Shown piece after piece: positions 32,916-43,289 of a DNA stretch of 64,000 nucleotides. The notes below the pieces were generated by a model, which was given only the letters and a program-made list of their open reading frames with translations, was not told the origin of the DNA and did no database searches. Position 1 is the first letter of the stretch. Each line of letters opens with the position of its first letter. Origin of the DNA: Tretioscincus oriximinensis (lineage: Eukaryota > Chordata > Lepidosauria > Squamata > Gymnophthalmidae); NCBI GenBank assembly GCA_022410635.1, contig JAJVDF010000302.1, forward strand, positions 424,144 through 488,143, given 5' to 3'. Both the position numbers and the translations under genes were made by a program.

Positions 32916-33949
32916 AGTGGCTGCTGTTCATCTTTATATTTGCCCCCTCCTCCTCTTCCCACCAGAATCCACCTTTAATCATCTGTAAATAAGCAATTGC
33001 TGCGCCCACCGGGTTGGGCACTTGGTTTCTGCTGTTCGCTTGCACACGCTTCACCAGAAGAAGGCTCGGGCACCCACGTATAGCATTTTGATTCTTCCTA
33101 ACATTTTATTGGTCTTTTTTTTTTTTTACAGATTTGTGGAAAAGTTGCATTTTTTCTAACTTGTAGAATAGGAAACCTTTAGATAGTTTTTCTCACTATC
33201 CGCTTCCTTGTGCCAAGATCTAGTTGTCAGGGTGACTGGACTTGTCCAGTTGCTGGGAGACTATAAAAGATAATGGACTTTGTATGTGGAAAAGGATCCC
33301 AGTCTTTATGGCATCAATTAAAAAAAAGGAAAGGAAAAAGTGACAAATCAACAAAAAAAAATCAATCTCGACTGTGGTCTGTTTTCCTTTCTTTCATTCT
33401 TGTCATGCGTGAAGACAGATCGTTCATTTTATTTAAGCCTGCAATTAGTTTTTAAAATTAACTGATAGGCTGTTGACTTGTCACCCTGTGAATAAAGCCT
33501 CATGTCTTCATAATTTGTTTGACAGAGTTCTGTCCTGCTGTCAGAGTTCTAATTACAGGGAAAACACAATCCAGATGTTTGATCTCTGTTGTCGATGCGG
33601 CACGTGCCTTGCTTTGATTAATGTTTTCCCTCTAGCTCCCTCTTTCTCTATTTAATCTGATTATAACTGTTAACGCAAGCCCTGCATTTCTACACTGCAC
33701 AAGCTTATGAAACACTTCACTGATTAATACTTATTTGCATCGCGTATGCCCCAAATTGTATTGTGGATAATTCACCAGTTGTGAGTTCCAAAAGGAAAGC
33801 AAGCAAGAAGTATACTATATATAAAAACCAAATTAAAACTGCTTGTTACAATTTTTTAAGAGACAGCCATGCTCTATCTCCTTGCCTACACCTTTTTAAA
33901 AAGTTGTGTTGACTGTCTGCCAGAAGATCAAAGCTAAGATTATTCTAAA
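32916..33949. other. Unassigned sequence
   Basis: No gene recognised. T run at 33117-33128. A short inverted pair 'actggacttgtccagt' is at 33236-33251. Confidence 0.4.
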
Positions 33950-34130
33950 GTGGTGTTTCAGGAGAGATGCCTGAGTTCGAAGCTCTGTTCCACAGGTTCA
34001 GGTCTAGCAAACCTAGCTACTTGAAAGCAAGAAATTGCAACTAGATAAATGGGAACCATCACATTGTGGTGGAGAAGATAGAATGTAAACCTTTGGATGA
34101 GAAAAGTGTTACATCAAAACCCAATCCATC
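33950..34130 (+). mobile_element. tRNA-derived SINE, type 2
   Basis: 'ctgagttcgaagctctgttc' (B-box-like), 'gaaagcaagaaattgcaact', 'agataaatgggaaccatcac', 'gaatgtaaacctttggatga'. The best body for type 2 comparison. Confidence 0.8.
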
Positions 34131-34364
34131 TTTGTACCACAGGATAAAGGAACAGAAATAGATAGGAATAGGATCAGGCTGCACAACATATCTAGTCCAG
34201 CATCCCATTGCACATAATGGCCTCTCAATTGCTTCTGGAATAGCTCTCTGGGATCAGGCTACAACCCATCTGGTATAGCATCTTGTCTTATACAGAAACC
34301 TTACCATTTGTTTCTGGGCATCTCAAAATAAAATGAAAGCAAAGCGTTCATGTGGTTTCACCTA

Positions 34365-34585
34365 TAGAACCATGGTGGTGCAAGAGGTTAAGAGCTCGGT
34401 GTTTCAACAGAGATAACAAGTTTGAGGAGNGAGCACCCTCTACCGGCCTCAGCTTCAGCCAACCCAGCTGCTCGAAAGCAAAGACATTTATGACTAGATT
34501 GTGGTGTGTAAGATTGTATAGATTAAGCATTCGTGTGAAAAATAACCTTGTAAGAAACTTTGAGTAGGGTATCAAAACCAGGTTA
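34365..34585 (+). mobile_element. tRNA-derived SINE, type 2
   Basis: Head 'ggtggtgcaagaggttaaga' and body 'cagccaacccagctgctcga', then 'aaccttgtaagaaactttga'. A single N is at 34430. Confidence 0.75.
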
Positions 34586-34689
34586 TAGTTCTTGGTATCT
34601 CTACCAAGACATTTGTATAGAGGTGCTAACGAGGTGCAATTACCAGGAGTCAACTTCTGTCAGCCAAAGGTAAGAGGTCACCTTGGAGG

Positions 34690-34895
34690 TCTCATGGCAG
34701 AGACTAATAAGGAAAAGGTAGCATGAGCTTACTAGCTTCTGAAGGAGTAGAACTGTGTACGAAATGCTGCCTTCCTTTTTCTTATTTCTTGTTTCTTGCT
34801 GCCTAATCCCTTTTTCTAAGGTATTACGAGGAACCCTTGCTATATATTCTGGACCCAGATTATCAAGGCTATTTCTTAAATTTCAAAGAATAATC
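34690..34895. repeat. Foldback repeat, family D variant
   Basis: 'aaggtagcatgagcttacta', 'gcttctgaaggagtagaact' and the end 'tctaaggtattacgaggaac'. Diverged from the 16 kb and 19 kb forms but with the same order of parts. Confidence 0.6.
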
Positions 34896-34984
34896 TGATT
34901 AGCAAAAACTGTCCTGGTCTTCATTATAATTACTCAGTTGAAATTAGAATTTAATAAAGTAGCTACCGAATCAGAATTTTTAAC

Positions 34985-35155
34985 AAGGTAACCCCTTAGA
35001 GACTAACAAGAAAAATGGAGGCAGCATGAGCTTTCGTAGACAAGTCTACTTCTTCAGATGCTAGCTCATGCTGCCTCCCTTTCCCCAAAGCACCATAAGA
35101 ACCCCTTGTTAGACATTTTGTACCCAGATTAACATAACTATTTATTTGAAATCTA
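34985..35155. repeat. Foldback repeat, family D variant
   Basis: 'gagactaacaagaaaaatgg', 'atgagctttcgtagacaagt', 'ctacttcttcagatgctagc', then the end 'cagattaacataactattta'. The inner halves ('ggcagcatgagct', 'agctcatgctgcc') are inverted. Confidence 0.75.
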
Positions 35156-35224
35156 ACAGATAATCACGTTAGCTAAGACTGTCCTGATCTTCATGTACTT
35201 TAGATAAACAGATGAAATTAGAAT

Positions 35225-35345
35225 TCAAAGAACTAAGCCACATTAGTCTGGAGGTCTTGTAATACTTTTGAGACCAATCAGAAAATGTTGATAGCCTGCT
35301 ACTTTCCATTTTTTGTTGGTTTCTAAGGTACCACCCTTGTTAGAA
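35225..35345. repeat. Foldback repeat, family D variant (worn)
   Basis: 'aagccacattagtctggagg' and 'ttgagaccaatcagaaaatg' keep the family order. Third related fragment within 700 bp. Confidence 0.5.
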
Positions 35346-35924
35346 AATATTAAATTAGAGTATACCTAAATTTTTCCTAGTCTTGTTCTCACACTCTCAT
35401 CAGTTTCCAAAGGGTCTGCTTTCTCTTTGTTACTTGGCATTTAGTTGTGCTGCCCTATTTTGTGCACATCTTGTGACTTTAGAAAGTCAAGGTGGCATTT
35501 GTACTCTTAGTTAAAAATAACCTGGAAAAATAATTTCTCTTCATCGTAATTGTAGAAAGCAAACCTCAGCTGTTGCATGTGTTGAAATGAAAAACTGTTC
35601 CTCATGGCAAGGTAATTTCAAGGTGGTTGCTATCATTTGTTGCTTTCCAACTGGTTTTGACTTGGTCATAATTTAGTAAATCCAGACAGCTTTTTCCCAA
35701 GGAAATGAGTTGAATCTGCAGTCTTCTGCTTTCCAAGCCTGTTGCTCTTCCACTAGACATACCTTTTGCATTGCCCAAAAGTAAGCCATGACTTTTTAGG
35801 CTGCATTCAGTCAGCCACCTTGTATATACTGTGGAACAATGGCTATCTTTGCAGGCTGCTCCCACAGCATTTAGACTTTGCCTGATCTTGCTGTGAAAAA
35901 CTTCATGAATCTTTCATGAACACT
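35346..35924. other. Unassigned sequence
   Basis: No gene or named repeat seen. Confidence 0.4.
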
Positions 35925-36035
35925 TGTAGGTGTTCCCTAGCATCGGAATAAGTAGACTTATCTATGAAAGCTCATGCTGCCTACCTTTTTCTTGCTAGTT
36001 GCTAGTTACTGTATCAATTTCTGTGAGATTCACCT
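35925..36035. repeat. Foldback repeat, family D variant
   Basis: 'taagtagacttatctatgaa' and 'agctcatgctgcctaccttt' match the core of the family. Confidence 0.6.
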
Positions 36036-36135
36036 TTATTGAGTGACTTGTAATTTCCATATTGTCTCTTAGGAAAGAAAAACACATTTTCTCACATAGT
36101 GGCTTCTTATCAAGCATCATTTTTATAAGCCTCTT

Positions 36136-36400
36136 TTAAAAATATATTTTTATTAATCCTTTCCATTTTTACACTCACACACACATTCCTACTATTTACA
36201 CAGATATTTTATTGATCTTCCCCCTCTCATCTTTTCACACTTCCCCATATTTCATAACGCTGACTTTCCTAGTTATATTTACGTGACAACTTTCTAAACC
36301 TTTAGTATCTTTTCTGCTAGTATTACGCTATACCTTTTAATCTGATATGTCTAAAAGTTCTTGATCTCTCATTGTATCTAGACTACTGTCATACTGTCAT
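36136..36400 (-). mobile_element. Possible L1 3' UTR
   Basis: The left edge 'ttttaaaaatatatttttat' read on the minus strand is an A/T-rich 3' end, followed by C/T-rich UTR-like sequence. No coding part. Confidence 0.3.
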
Positions 36401-36435
36401 CTCCCTTCTCATTTGTCTAATTTTGAAGAAAATTT

Positions 36436-36530
36436 TCCCCCTGTGGATTATAGGGGAAGTTAATGTGCCCAGTGCAATGCCACAAAGCTTTCGCTACCAT
36501 TTTTCCCCCTAGTGAGAAAGCAGCTAATGT
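36436..36530. repeat. Unassigned repeat F, copy 2
   Basis: Homologous to 6838-6925 in the same orientation. Confidence 0.6.
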
Positions 36531-36571
36531 GTCTATTCAGTAATGTCAGTGACAATCAGACCCCATCTTTA

Positions 36572-36775
36572 GTTGCATATTAGGATGGATATCTTGATAC
36601 TGCCTCCGAGATGGAGCAACAGACAGTGTTTCTAAAAGACTAGAGTAACTAGAAGTTTTTGTCGCCTTCTGTTTCAGACTGTGCAGAAGTAATTGGTGGG
36701 CCACTGTATGAGAGACAGAATGCCTGACTAGATGGGCCCTAGCCTGATTCAGCAGGGCTCCTCTTATGTTCTTAA
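36572..36775 (+). mobile_element. CR1 family B 3' fragment
   Basis: 'attaggatggatatcttgat' to 'gggctcctcttatgttctta'. Confidence 0.9.
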
Positions 36776-38279
36776 GTACGTTTGTGCTCTTTCTGGCTTG
36801 CTTCTGACGTTTGGTATTTTCTTCAACGTACTCTGTTTATATGATGGTCAAATGCTGCTCTTTGGATAATTTTTAAGACTGAACAGCAAGATAAAAATGT
36901 TGTAGTTAAATCTGTGTAAATCAAAAGACAAATAAATAAGTAGGATTTATTGTAGACATCTACAACTGGTGGAAGATAGATTCTTTTTTTTATTACATTT
37001 TTAAATAGATAAAGTTAGATAACAATTTAGAGATTAACATACTCCCATCAAATGTACAAAACATTACATAACAACTTAAATGAAATCTCATGCAACAATT
37101 AGCAGTCTAAGAACGTTAACCTGTCTATGTCATAGACCAACCAAAGCTTAATATAATGAAGCTTTCAGCATTATTTTCATTATCTCAGAAGGAGAAATGT
37201 TAAATATTCTTGTTTATGCCTGAGCAGAGCATTCCAACCACACAGAGGAGTGAAAGTTTTGCGTTATCTCTGTGTATCAGTTTGGTTAAATAAGTTATGA
37301 ATTACATTGTCTCTAAGTCCCATACTTTTTTACATCAATAGATATAAGAGGCAATTTTTTTCCACATGTGAATTGCATTCTAAAACATCTTGAAGTTGGT
37401 TAATGGTTTTTCGCATAATAGTGACTTAGACTTTTTTTGGTGGTTTAGATTTGGGACAACACTGAAGTTGGGTTACCAGATAAAATCCAGGATGGAAATT
37501 TAATGGCTATAGGAGAGGTCTTGGTGCAGCTTCTAATGCCTAATGCCCCTGGAGGGGATCATTTAGAACACTCATTAAGGGTGTAAACTTCTATCCCAGA
37601 TTTTGTCTGCTAACCTTATGTTAAAGCTTTTTTGGTTAGAGCCAGCAGCACAGCATGGGAGAAAACGTATTTCCATCTGATTAAGTAACAATAACTACTA
37701 ATATACTGCATAGATTCCCCACGTCTGAGCTCTGACATCTCAGTGTATAGTGGTAACAAAATAAGAAATTGCTAGGCCTAAAAAACCATGAACAGTATTC
37801 CATCTCATGATCAGAGTTGTGTACAAAGCTTGTAGTAACAAGGTGAAGGAACAGTTTGTCCTGTGGAGTTTTTATTGTTGTTGTTTTCAGAGATGGAAAG
37901 ACAAATATGGAACAAGGAAGTGGCTGTAGAAAAGAGAGGGAACAATCATAAGCCATGACATGATCTCTTTCCTCTTGAGTAGACCTTGTTACTGGTTGCT
38001 GAGCAGTTGGAGTCAGACATAAACTTTTAATCCAACATCAGTCGTGAAGAACTGCACTAAACCAGATTTTTTTCCTGGTATAGTCCACTTCTTCAGGGAT
38101 AAAGATGGATTAAAAGTACAGTACATGTCTAACTCTGGTCTTAAAGTGGGGTGGGAAGCTACATTTTTGCAGGAAATGGTGGTATGTAGCTTTAAAATAG
38201 CCACAGTGCTGCACTGTGTTGCACTGATCTGATGGTCCAGCAAAGGGTCTTGTGACACCTTGTCTAACTAGAACAATGT
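36776..38279. other. Unassigned, with possible L1 tail at its start
   Basis: 36977-37070 is T-rich then A/T-rich and may be an L1 3' end on the minus strand. A worn family D word 'tagtccacttcttcaggg' is at about 38081. No gene seen. Confidence 0.35.
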
Positions 38280-38520
38280 AGGCAGTGTGATAGCTCAGTC
38301 ACTAAGGAATCGGTGTCTCATCTGGGAGATGGGGTTTCAAAGCCCTGTGAGGGACGTGGGGAGGGATGAGCATCTTCCACTAGCCTGCAGCTCTAGCCAA
38401 CCCAGCTATTCGAAAGCATACTTTCCAAAGATCTTTCGTATCCATAGAAATGGACGAAAGGCCAAGTTTGGAGGCCAGTCATGGATTCTTCCTGCTAGCC
38501 CTACAAAAGATAAATAATAG
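38280..38520 (+). mobile_element. tRNA-derived SINE, type 2 (5' half)
   Basis: 'ggcagtgtgatagctcagtc' and 'gagatggggtttcaaagccc' resemble A and B boxes; 'agccaacccagctattcgaa' is the type 2 body. The tail is missing. Confidence 0.65.
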
Positions 38521-38835
38521 ACCTTGGTAGCTTTAGTAGCTATCTTTTTTGAGGAGGAGATGGCAGGACTAAAAAGAAGAGACTAGAGTGGGTTGATGAA
38601 TAAAGGATTAATCTTGCAGTGGATGCTTCTGTTTACATGTTTAAATAGACAAGTAGAAGATCAGAGAACCTTCCGTTCTGCAAAACTCATCCAGAAATAA
38701 CATTCAAAGCAATGCTTATAATTTTTGAATCTGGGTGTCTTGCTGTTTTCAAATGTCTTCCCTTTTACCTCTTGTGCACTATTTATATCTCTTCCCCCAA
38801 GTATTGTGCCACTGAATTTTCTGAAGAAGATAAAA

Positions 38836-39005
38836 ATAGAAGGAGGAGCAGGAGGAGGAGGAAGAAGAGGGGAATTTAGTTCTCACCCAAAGGGACTCAA
38901 GAGTGACTTACAAGGTTAATTTTTGCCCGAAGGCTTACATCTATTCTATCTTTCCCATCAAGTTAATAGTGGTACTCATTTATCTAAGTGAAAAGAAGGT
39001 TGCAA
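38836..39005 (-). mobile_element. tRNA-derived SINE, type 2 (3' half)
   Basis: The complement reads 'agataaatgagtaccactat', 'gatgtaagccttcgggcaaa', 'ccttgtaagtcactcttgag', then a C/T-rich tail. Confidence 0.75.
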
Positions 39006-39394
39006 ATTTTCTTTCTTTAGAATAGCTGCCCTCCTATTTTATCTGCCCTAAAATAGGAGCCCTACCAAATGGTCCATCTTGTTGGCCCGATCTTGATGCT
39101 TAAAAACTGCTGCAATACTACAGTGGAAGAAGAAAGTACATCTATTTGGTTAAAGCAAAATAAAATATACAAGATCCTTAAAAAATCAGTGTATGTGTGT
39201 ATAGCAAACTGTCTAGAATGCAAAAAATGCCTCTCCCCTGAACCATTTCCATGTTTGTGCCAGGAAAATTGCTAAAAGGTACCCAGGAATTAGTCACAGT
39301 CTGTGGTGTCCAACAACATATCAGAAGAAGGGTGTAGTTTGTCTACCTTTTATTAGTCAAGGCTGATGGGAGGTTAAGGTGTTGTTAACAATGT
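39006..39394. other. Unassigned sequence
   Basis: No gene or named repeat seen. Confidence 0.4.
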
Positions 39395-39530
39395 TATTCT
39401 AGGACACATCTCAGAATGGGGGCTTGTCATCTGCATGATAGTGCAGATTATGGCAGGCCCTGTAGCATACAATGACAAGGGCCCATTCCAAGATGTATTC
39501 TAGACTAATACCTAGTGTGAACAGGGCCTA
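39395..39530. mobile_element. MITE-like repeat, family G
   Basis: 'tctgcatgatagtgcagatt', 'atggcaggccctgtagc', then the end 'tagtgtgaacagggcctatg'. Confidence 0.7.
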
Positions 39531-39534
39531 TGAA

Positions 39535-39920
39535 GCTGATGGGCAAAAGAGTTAGGATGGATAAAGGAAAGTATTTTTTCACCTAGATACTCCTTCCAAG
39601 ATGGAACAAGCAGGCAAAACCCTCATTTGTACTCTTTGCAAAGTGAGGGTTTTGCCTGCTTCTGCTTCAGTCTGCCCAGGTGCAATTGATGGATCAGTGT
39701 AAGCCCCATTTGTCTCTTACACATACCTATGTAAATAATGGCAGACAACAGATGGGGCCTGCCATAGTCTACACTAGCACGTGGATAGCAGATTTCTATT
39801 CCAAGAGTTGAGAGTAGGTGGAGGTTTTGTCTGCTCTGGTTTGAGATGCCCGGGGAATTGGTGAGCCACTGCATGAAGCAGAATGCTGAACTAGCAGGGC
39901 TTCTCTTATGTTCTAAGTCT
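39535..39920 (+). mobile_element. CR1 family B 3' end with embedded family G piece
   Basis: CR1 words at both sides ('aaggaaagtattttttcacc'; 'gcagaatgctgaactagcag'). 39735-39815 holds a family G fragment ('tagtctacactagcacgtgg'). An exact 16-bp inverted repeat lies at 39610-39659. Confidence 0.8.
39610..39659. repeat. Perfect 16-bp inverted repeat
   Basis: Arms GCAGGCAAAACCCTCA (39610-39625) and its complement (39644-39659), loop of 18 bases. The right arm is normal CR1 B sequence; the left arm replaces what other copies have there. Confidence 0.95.
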
Positions 39921-40619
39921 ATCAGCCTCTGGTTTGAATCCCATAAGTTGCCCAAAATATATGCTTTTTTCCTCCTTTTCCTTCTTCTTCTCTTTAATTC
40001 CTAATGCTGCTCTTGTGCTTTATCGTTTGGAAATGGTTTTAAGCACAGCACTAGAACAACTGGTTTGATTTGTCAGACTAACATTAACCGTGTTTTCTGG
40101 GAGGTGTTTATTTTGCCTATAAAAAGGCAAAAAAACTCTAAATATGTGCAGTAGTTGTGTGATGGTCTGGAAACTCTGGGAGCCACAGCTTCTCTCCAGA
40201 AGTAAGCAATTTTGAATCACTTCTGTCTCTCTGCCAGGAAAATTGCATAGAGGTCTTTCATGAAAATACCTACGCAAGTGAACCAGGAGTTATCCATAAC
40301 TTGGTGGTATTCAGCATGATATGGCATGAAAAAGGTTTGTCTATTCAGACACACAGAATCACAAATAATTTCCCCCATGTCCTGCCTAAACACCATCTTT
40401 ATATATACTGTATATATCCAATGCTTTTGCTGAAGGATGCACATCATTGCTCTGTTGCTTTCTGCTTTGTTATGGCACAGTCCCTGCTGTCTGTCTGGAA
40501 TGGGTCCCATTTCTGATGGGCCTCTTGCTGTCCCCATCACATTCAGCCCTCGCCCTGCCAAATGGCATTCAGTTTTTCTCAACAACGCTACAGGAGCTCC
40601 TTGCTTCTCCATGGTAACA
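39921..40619. other. Unassigned; open frames on both strands
   Basis: A minus-strand open frame of 131 codons (40612-40217) has no recognisable motif or splice support. The region appears free of repeats. Confidence 0.35.
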
Positions 40620-40712
40620 CAGCTTAGTGTTCCCTGCTGAGGAGCGAATCTATTTTCTTTTCGTGTCTCTCCCCACCACCACTTCCCCGCCCCTCCTCTT
40701 CAACGGAGCTTT
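40600..40712 (+). promoter_or_regulatory. Possible promoter segment
   Basis: 'ctccatggtaac' near 40608-40619 resembles an RFX X-box, and 'ccccgcccct' at 40685-40694 resembles an Sp1 GC box. No TATA box is seen. This is inference from short motifs only. Confidence 0.2.
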
Positions 40713-40865
40713 CCGGAGATGGACATGTTGCTGGCCGAGAAGTAACAAGCTGCTGATGGCTACCACTGTTTGGGGAGGCTTCTTAGGAAAGGATCCTGAA
40801 CTGAAAGAATGCTTTGGAAGCTGGGAAGAAAAAGACACAAGATCAACCAGTGCTCCTAGTGGAAG
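40713..40865 (+). CDS. Candidate first coding exon, unrecognised
   Basis: An ATG at 40756 opens MATTVWGGFLGKDPELKECF and stays open to a splice-like AAG|GTAATT at 40865/40866. A short upstream ORF (ATG at 40719, nine codons with stop) precedes it. The start context lacks a purine at -3. The longer frame containing it opens at 40627. I do not recognise the peptide, and no following exon was found. Confidence 0.22.
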
Positions 40866-42474
40866 GTAATTTGCAAATGCAGGGGACTGTGCAAAGGATG
40901 GGAGAACTAAGGATAAGAATAGCCGCTTGGTCTATCTCTCAGCCCAGTATATGATTTAGATAATAAATATGGTCTTATTCTAACCTGAACCAGAAACAGA
41001 AAAAAACACAGGCAGTTTGATCTTTTTAGAAAAGAGAATTCTGAATGAGCGTGTGTTGCTTCATCCTGTCTGATTGAACAGTTTCTGCTAAAGGCTAGGA
41101 AAAGGACAGTGAATCTTGGAAAAGTTAAAGAAAACATGGCTACTTTCAATATATTAATATGGCAGCAGATGTAAATACTTTGACTTGTATATTTTTGTTG
41201 TTGTTTGAGGGAGGTGTCACTAGTTTTGCAGCTTTGGGGCATAATCATGTTTAAATGTAGGAACAGATATTTTTGAAAATTGGTGGGTTGGGACTTTGAT
41301 GCCAACAACTCCTGGAGCAGTTTTAATAGGTTTTGTTATACATTTTCTACCCCCCCCCTCCCCGAGATAATATCCATAAATATACCCATTATATGAAATA
41401 TATACACCTCCTATGTGTTTTCATACTTATGCATAGAAGCATTTATTTCTATGGACCCCTATATGCCTGTAGCCCCTGTAAGAAAGGTTATATTAGCCAA
41501 ATATATAATATGCTTGATGTATTTGGAAAAATATGTTATTGTAAACTTTTAAATAGCAGCCAGACTTTTTTCTGTTCTAAAGAAAAGATATCTAGAAAAG
41601 GGGAAAAGAAGCCTTAATGTTAGGTAGTATCTTTCATGTGTTTTTTTTTCATATTAGTACTGCTAGGATATATTTAAGATGATACAGCAAGTCTTTTAAA
41701 AATGTATGAAACTTTCAGAAGAGTTTGATGTTGTATCCTTGCCTCATTTGTTCATGAGAAAATTCTATTAAATTTTGCAGTTGGTAATTCTAAGGTTGGA
41801 AGCAGAGTTCAGTGTTTCTGCTGATGGGTGGCAACCTTCTAACTTGCACTCTGGTCCTTTTGTACTTCAAGATTGCTTAGTTTTTGCAAAATGGGCAAAA
41901 TGTTCTTAGGTAGGGTTGCCATTTTATGGATTTCATGGACAATCTGCAGTTGTCGTTATTATTTGTGTCGTGATTTATGAAATCAAACTTGTGATTTCAA
42001 ACATCCAGTTGAAAAGGCAAAAGACCACAATGTTTAAGATCACCATCAAGTATAACGAAGGAATAAAAGATCATGCTAAGAGCTCGTGTTCTGGCTGCTA
42101 TATTTCTCTCCCCTGGGAAGAGACATTTCCGAACAAAATAGCACTTGTAGGGGACATTTTTTCATTTGAAATATGGCAACTCTATTCTTACTATCCTTCT
42201 GGCTTCTGAGTTTATTGCTCCTCGTTAAACTTTCACTTACCCTTGCCTTAGCTTACTTTCTCTACACTAGAACCAGAATTAGAGTTCATAATACATCATC
42301 TATAAAAAGCATACATCTCCATCAAGGCTTTCCTTGATTAGCTTTTAATTTAATTTTATTGCATTAAACCAAGGAAAGATATGTATGCCTCTTACAACAA
42401 TGCAGTACTGGTAGTTGTTGGCTTAATGATCTAATTTGTACCAAATTATTTTTCCTTAGTCAAGAACTTGTAAA
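40866..42474. other. Unassigned sequence
   Basis: No gene seen. A C run lies at 41350-41357. 'caaggctttccttg' near 42323 is a small palindrome. Confidence 0.4.
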
Positions 42475-42860
42475 ATGGGGATTGTTTTCCCTCATAAACA
42501 CCAATGGCAGGTCTTAAAACTTTGGCAGCCTCCAAAGACCAGTGGCAGAGCTCAGAAGTTTGGAAAGCAGGAAAGAAGGAAAGGAAGGCAAAAATAAGGA
42601 AAGGATAGAGAAAAGAAAGGAAGCAGACAGAAGGAAGAAGGAAGTGAAGGAAGGAAAGAAGAAAGAAAGGAATGAAAGAAGGAAAGGGAGATAAAAAAAA
42701 AGAAGGAAAGAAAAAGGGAACGAAAGAAGTAGCAAGTGAAAGAGGAATAGGAAAGGGGTGGAAGCATGGATGGGAGCAATGGGGAGGAGGAGCTACAGTT
42801 TGTTGCATTATCGTAATGCAACAAGCTAATTGCACTACTTTCCAATAATTACCTTAGAAC
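42475..42860 (+). repeat. Composite repeat C, copy 2
   Basis: The head has 'actttggcagcctccaaaga' and 'ccagtggcagagctcagaag' (as in the complement of 61500-61560), then an AAGG/GGAA array, then 'catggatgggagcaatgggg' and 'ttgcattatcgtaatgcaac'. The CR1 RT scrap is missing here. Confidence 0.75.
42555..42735. repeat. AAGG/GGAA array
   Basis: About 180 bp of imperfect tetranucleotide repeats, purine-rich on the + strand. Confidence 0.92.
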
Positions 42861-43289
42861 CATTCTGAAAGCAAGATCCCCCATATGAGTAGAACAAAAA
42901 GCCCAGATAATGATCTTAATTTCAGAACAAATGCTTCAACGCCAGTCTTGTACATATCAGTTACTGATCTGTCAGTCACCATGGTTCTCACACACTTGTA
43001 GTGCCAACGCTAAGGCTCCTTACCAGCATCTGAAGAAGTAGGCTCGTCTAGAGTTTGTATGGCTTTTCAGTCAACTAGCAGCAGTTTTTTCTTTTCAGAT
43101 ATTGGCCCCGTCCCCACTGAGCTTTATTCTTGGCTGTATAACAGAATAGGGGCCTGCCATCTACATGCTCCTGTGAAATACATCGATCTTACTTTGCAAA
43201 CAGTTAGCGACACTAGAGTGTCAGATCAGTTTATGCTAAAATTGAGGTCAGAAGAATGAACCACACCTATACCAAAAAAGGTGCTTAAA
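42861..43289. repeat. Family D and family G scraps
   Basis: 43022-43055 carries the D core ('cagcatctgaagaagtaggc'). 43098-43170 carries a G piece ('ggggcctgccatctacatgc'). The rest is unassigned. Confidence 0.5.

Noticed and set aside
33230..33290. TATA-like 'ctataaaag' as a retroviral LTR promoter
   Set aside because: No paired LTR, primer-binding site or polypurine tract nearby, and no gag, pol or env homology anywhere in the window.
40217..40612. 131-codon minus-strand open frame as a gene
   Set aside because: No motif, no splice or promoter support on that strand; length is within what chance allows in 64 kb.
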